Translations under genes and position numbers: made by a program
From: Salpingoeca rosetta
Taxonomy: Eukaryota; Opisthokonta; Choanoflagellata; Craspedida; Salpingoecidae
NCBI RefSeq assembly: GCF_000188695.1
Contig: NW_004754929.1
Span: forward strand, 269,593 to 292,092
DNA: 22,500 nt
Direction: 5' to 3'
Notes under the pieces: model-generated
The model's database searches: none
What the model saw: the letters and a program-made list of their open reading frames with translations, nothing else
Told to the model about the DNA's origin: nothing
Shown here: one piece after another, positions 21,699 through 22,500 of the stretch
Layout: each line of letters starts with the position of its first letter
Position numbering within the stretch: position 1 is the stretch's first letter

Positions 21699-22194
21699 TC
21701 TTGTCCTGTGTTCTCGTGCCTGTCATCCGTGCACTTGTTCCTGTGTCCTTGACATCATTCTGACACAATTACACAATTGACTACCTGAATCAAGCGGCGC
21801 AATGATGTGTGTCCCAAGCGTTCCTGTGGACTGTTGCGCAAACAAAAGCAAGCTCCTATTTCATCCTCCCTCCTCAGCCTTTTTTTTTTTTTTTGGACCA
21901 AGAAACGATCATGTCACATCATGTCACATAACGGCGCTCATCACAAACATTGCAGCTACTGCCATGTGTTCATTGATGTAATTCAAACCAGTTCGCTCCC
22001 ACATGGTCGAATGTGCTTTGTGAACATGGCCACAATGTTTCACTCGTGAACGATCAACGCCCAAGAAGGTGAACCAGTTTACTTGCTGTGACATCATCTC
22101 TTACAACATGGCTATGCTTTTGGGACTATGTAGTTTAAAATGTACACAACCAACCAGCTCCAGTAAATTTTAACACGACCCATCCGCCTATAGG
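21310..22194. other. Gene-poor 3' flank of the kinesin gene
   Basis: Begins with TG and TGTC repeats (21319-21390), then a further (TG)n at about 21670-21698 and a poly-T run at about 21879-21894. From about 21760 to 22200 the sequence becomes visibly richer in A and T and loses the dinucleotide repeats. No coding frame, tRNA or other RNA is recognised. Confidence 0.55.
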
Positions 22195-22435
22195 TCAATT
22201 CCTCGTTGTCGATTCGCTTATTCTACACCTTTTCCAGCGCCACCCCTCCCCCCTACCGTGGTCGCCTGCCCCATCGGTACACCCAGTCTGACGACCACCG
22301 CTGGTGTCTAGTCGAGCCATCTCCGCTCGGGTGCACAGCACTGCCGCGCTGTTGCCGTCTATGCCGTGGAAACACGCCCCCAGCCTGTTGCCTGCAGGCA
22401 ATGCGAAGGCGCTCCTCTGCCTGGCCAGCGACCAC
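22195..22435 (-). CDS. Possible terminal exon of a minus-strand gene entering from the right edge
   Basis: On the minus strand a long C/T-rich tract ends in CCCATCTAG at 22436, a good acceptor. After it an open frame runs to a TGA at 22195-22197, coding about 80 residues (including LPAGNRLGACFHGIDGNS) with G/C-rich third positions in its first half. It would be convergent with the kinesin gene. No family is recognised. A plus-strand reading from a Met at 22361 to the edge is also open and GC3-rich, so strand and reality are uncertain. Confidence 0.3.
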
Positions 22436-22500
22436 CTAGATGGGAGGAAGGATGGCAAGACAAATGGGAAGCAAGGGGGGGGGGGAGGTTGGACTTGGGT

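Overview
This is nuclear DNA from an intron-rich unicellular eukaryote, not a prokaryote. Six genes could be spliced by hand into full-length frames, all with GT...AG introns, plus two partial genes at the edges. The gene set (RAB28, NDUFA6, IVD, GPI-specific phospholipase D, a C-terminal-motor kinesin and a C2H2 zinc-finger protein), the GC-rich third codon positions and the very high load of (TG/CA)n microsatellites suggest a unicellular holozoan such as a choanoflagellate. That placement is inference; no organism is named by the sequence.

Left third, minus strand, transcribed right to left: NDUFA6 (5666-4406, 5 exons, 117 aa), RAB28 (3746-1396, 7 exons, 235 aa) and a C2H2 zinc-finger gene (starts at 795 or 930, runs off the left edge). 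Centre: IVD on the plus strand (5938-9895, 13 exons, 429 aa) is divergent from NDUFA6 across 271 bp. It is convergent with a small two-membrane-segment protein gene on the minus strand (11139-10075, 3 exons, 187 aa). That gene is divergent from a GPLD1-type phospholipase D on the plus strand (11388-15002, 4 exons including an 11-nt microexon, 982 aa). Right third: a 10-exon, 1045-aa kinesin-14 on the plus strand (15891-21309), then a gene-poor AT-richer stretch, and possibly the last exon of a minus-strand gene at the right edge.

Functionally this is a mixed neighbourhood with no operon. NDUFA6 (complex I accessory subunit) and IVD (leucine catabolism, feeding electrons via ETF to the respiratory chain) are both mitochondrial and share a short divergent promoter. 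RAB28 is a farnesylated GTPase linked to cilia in other eukaryotes.

The most unusual item is the kinesin. Ahead of its coiled coil and kinesin-14 motor it carries an N-terminal MG..S start, a lysine-rich block, an EF-hand-like pair, a degenerate WW-like module and a CUE-like (ubiquitin-binding type) helical segment. I know of no described kinesin class with this combination. Most non-coding sequence between exons is microsatellite, much of it directly next to splice sites.
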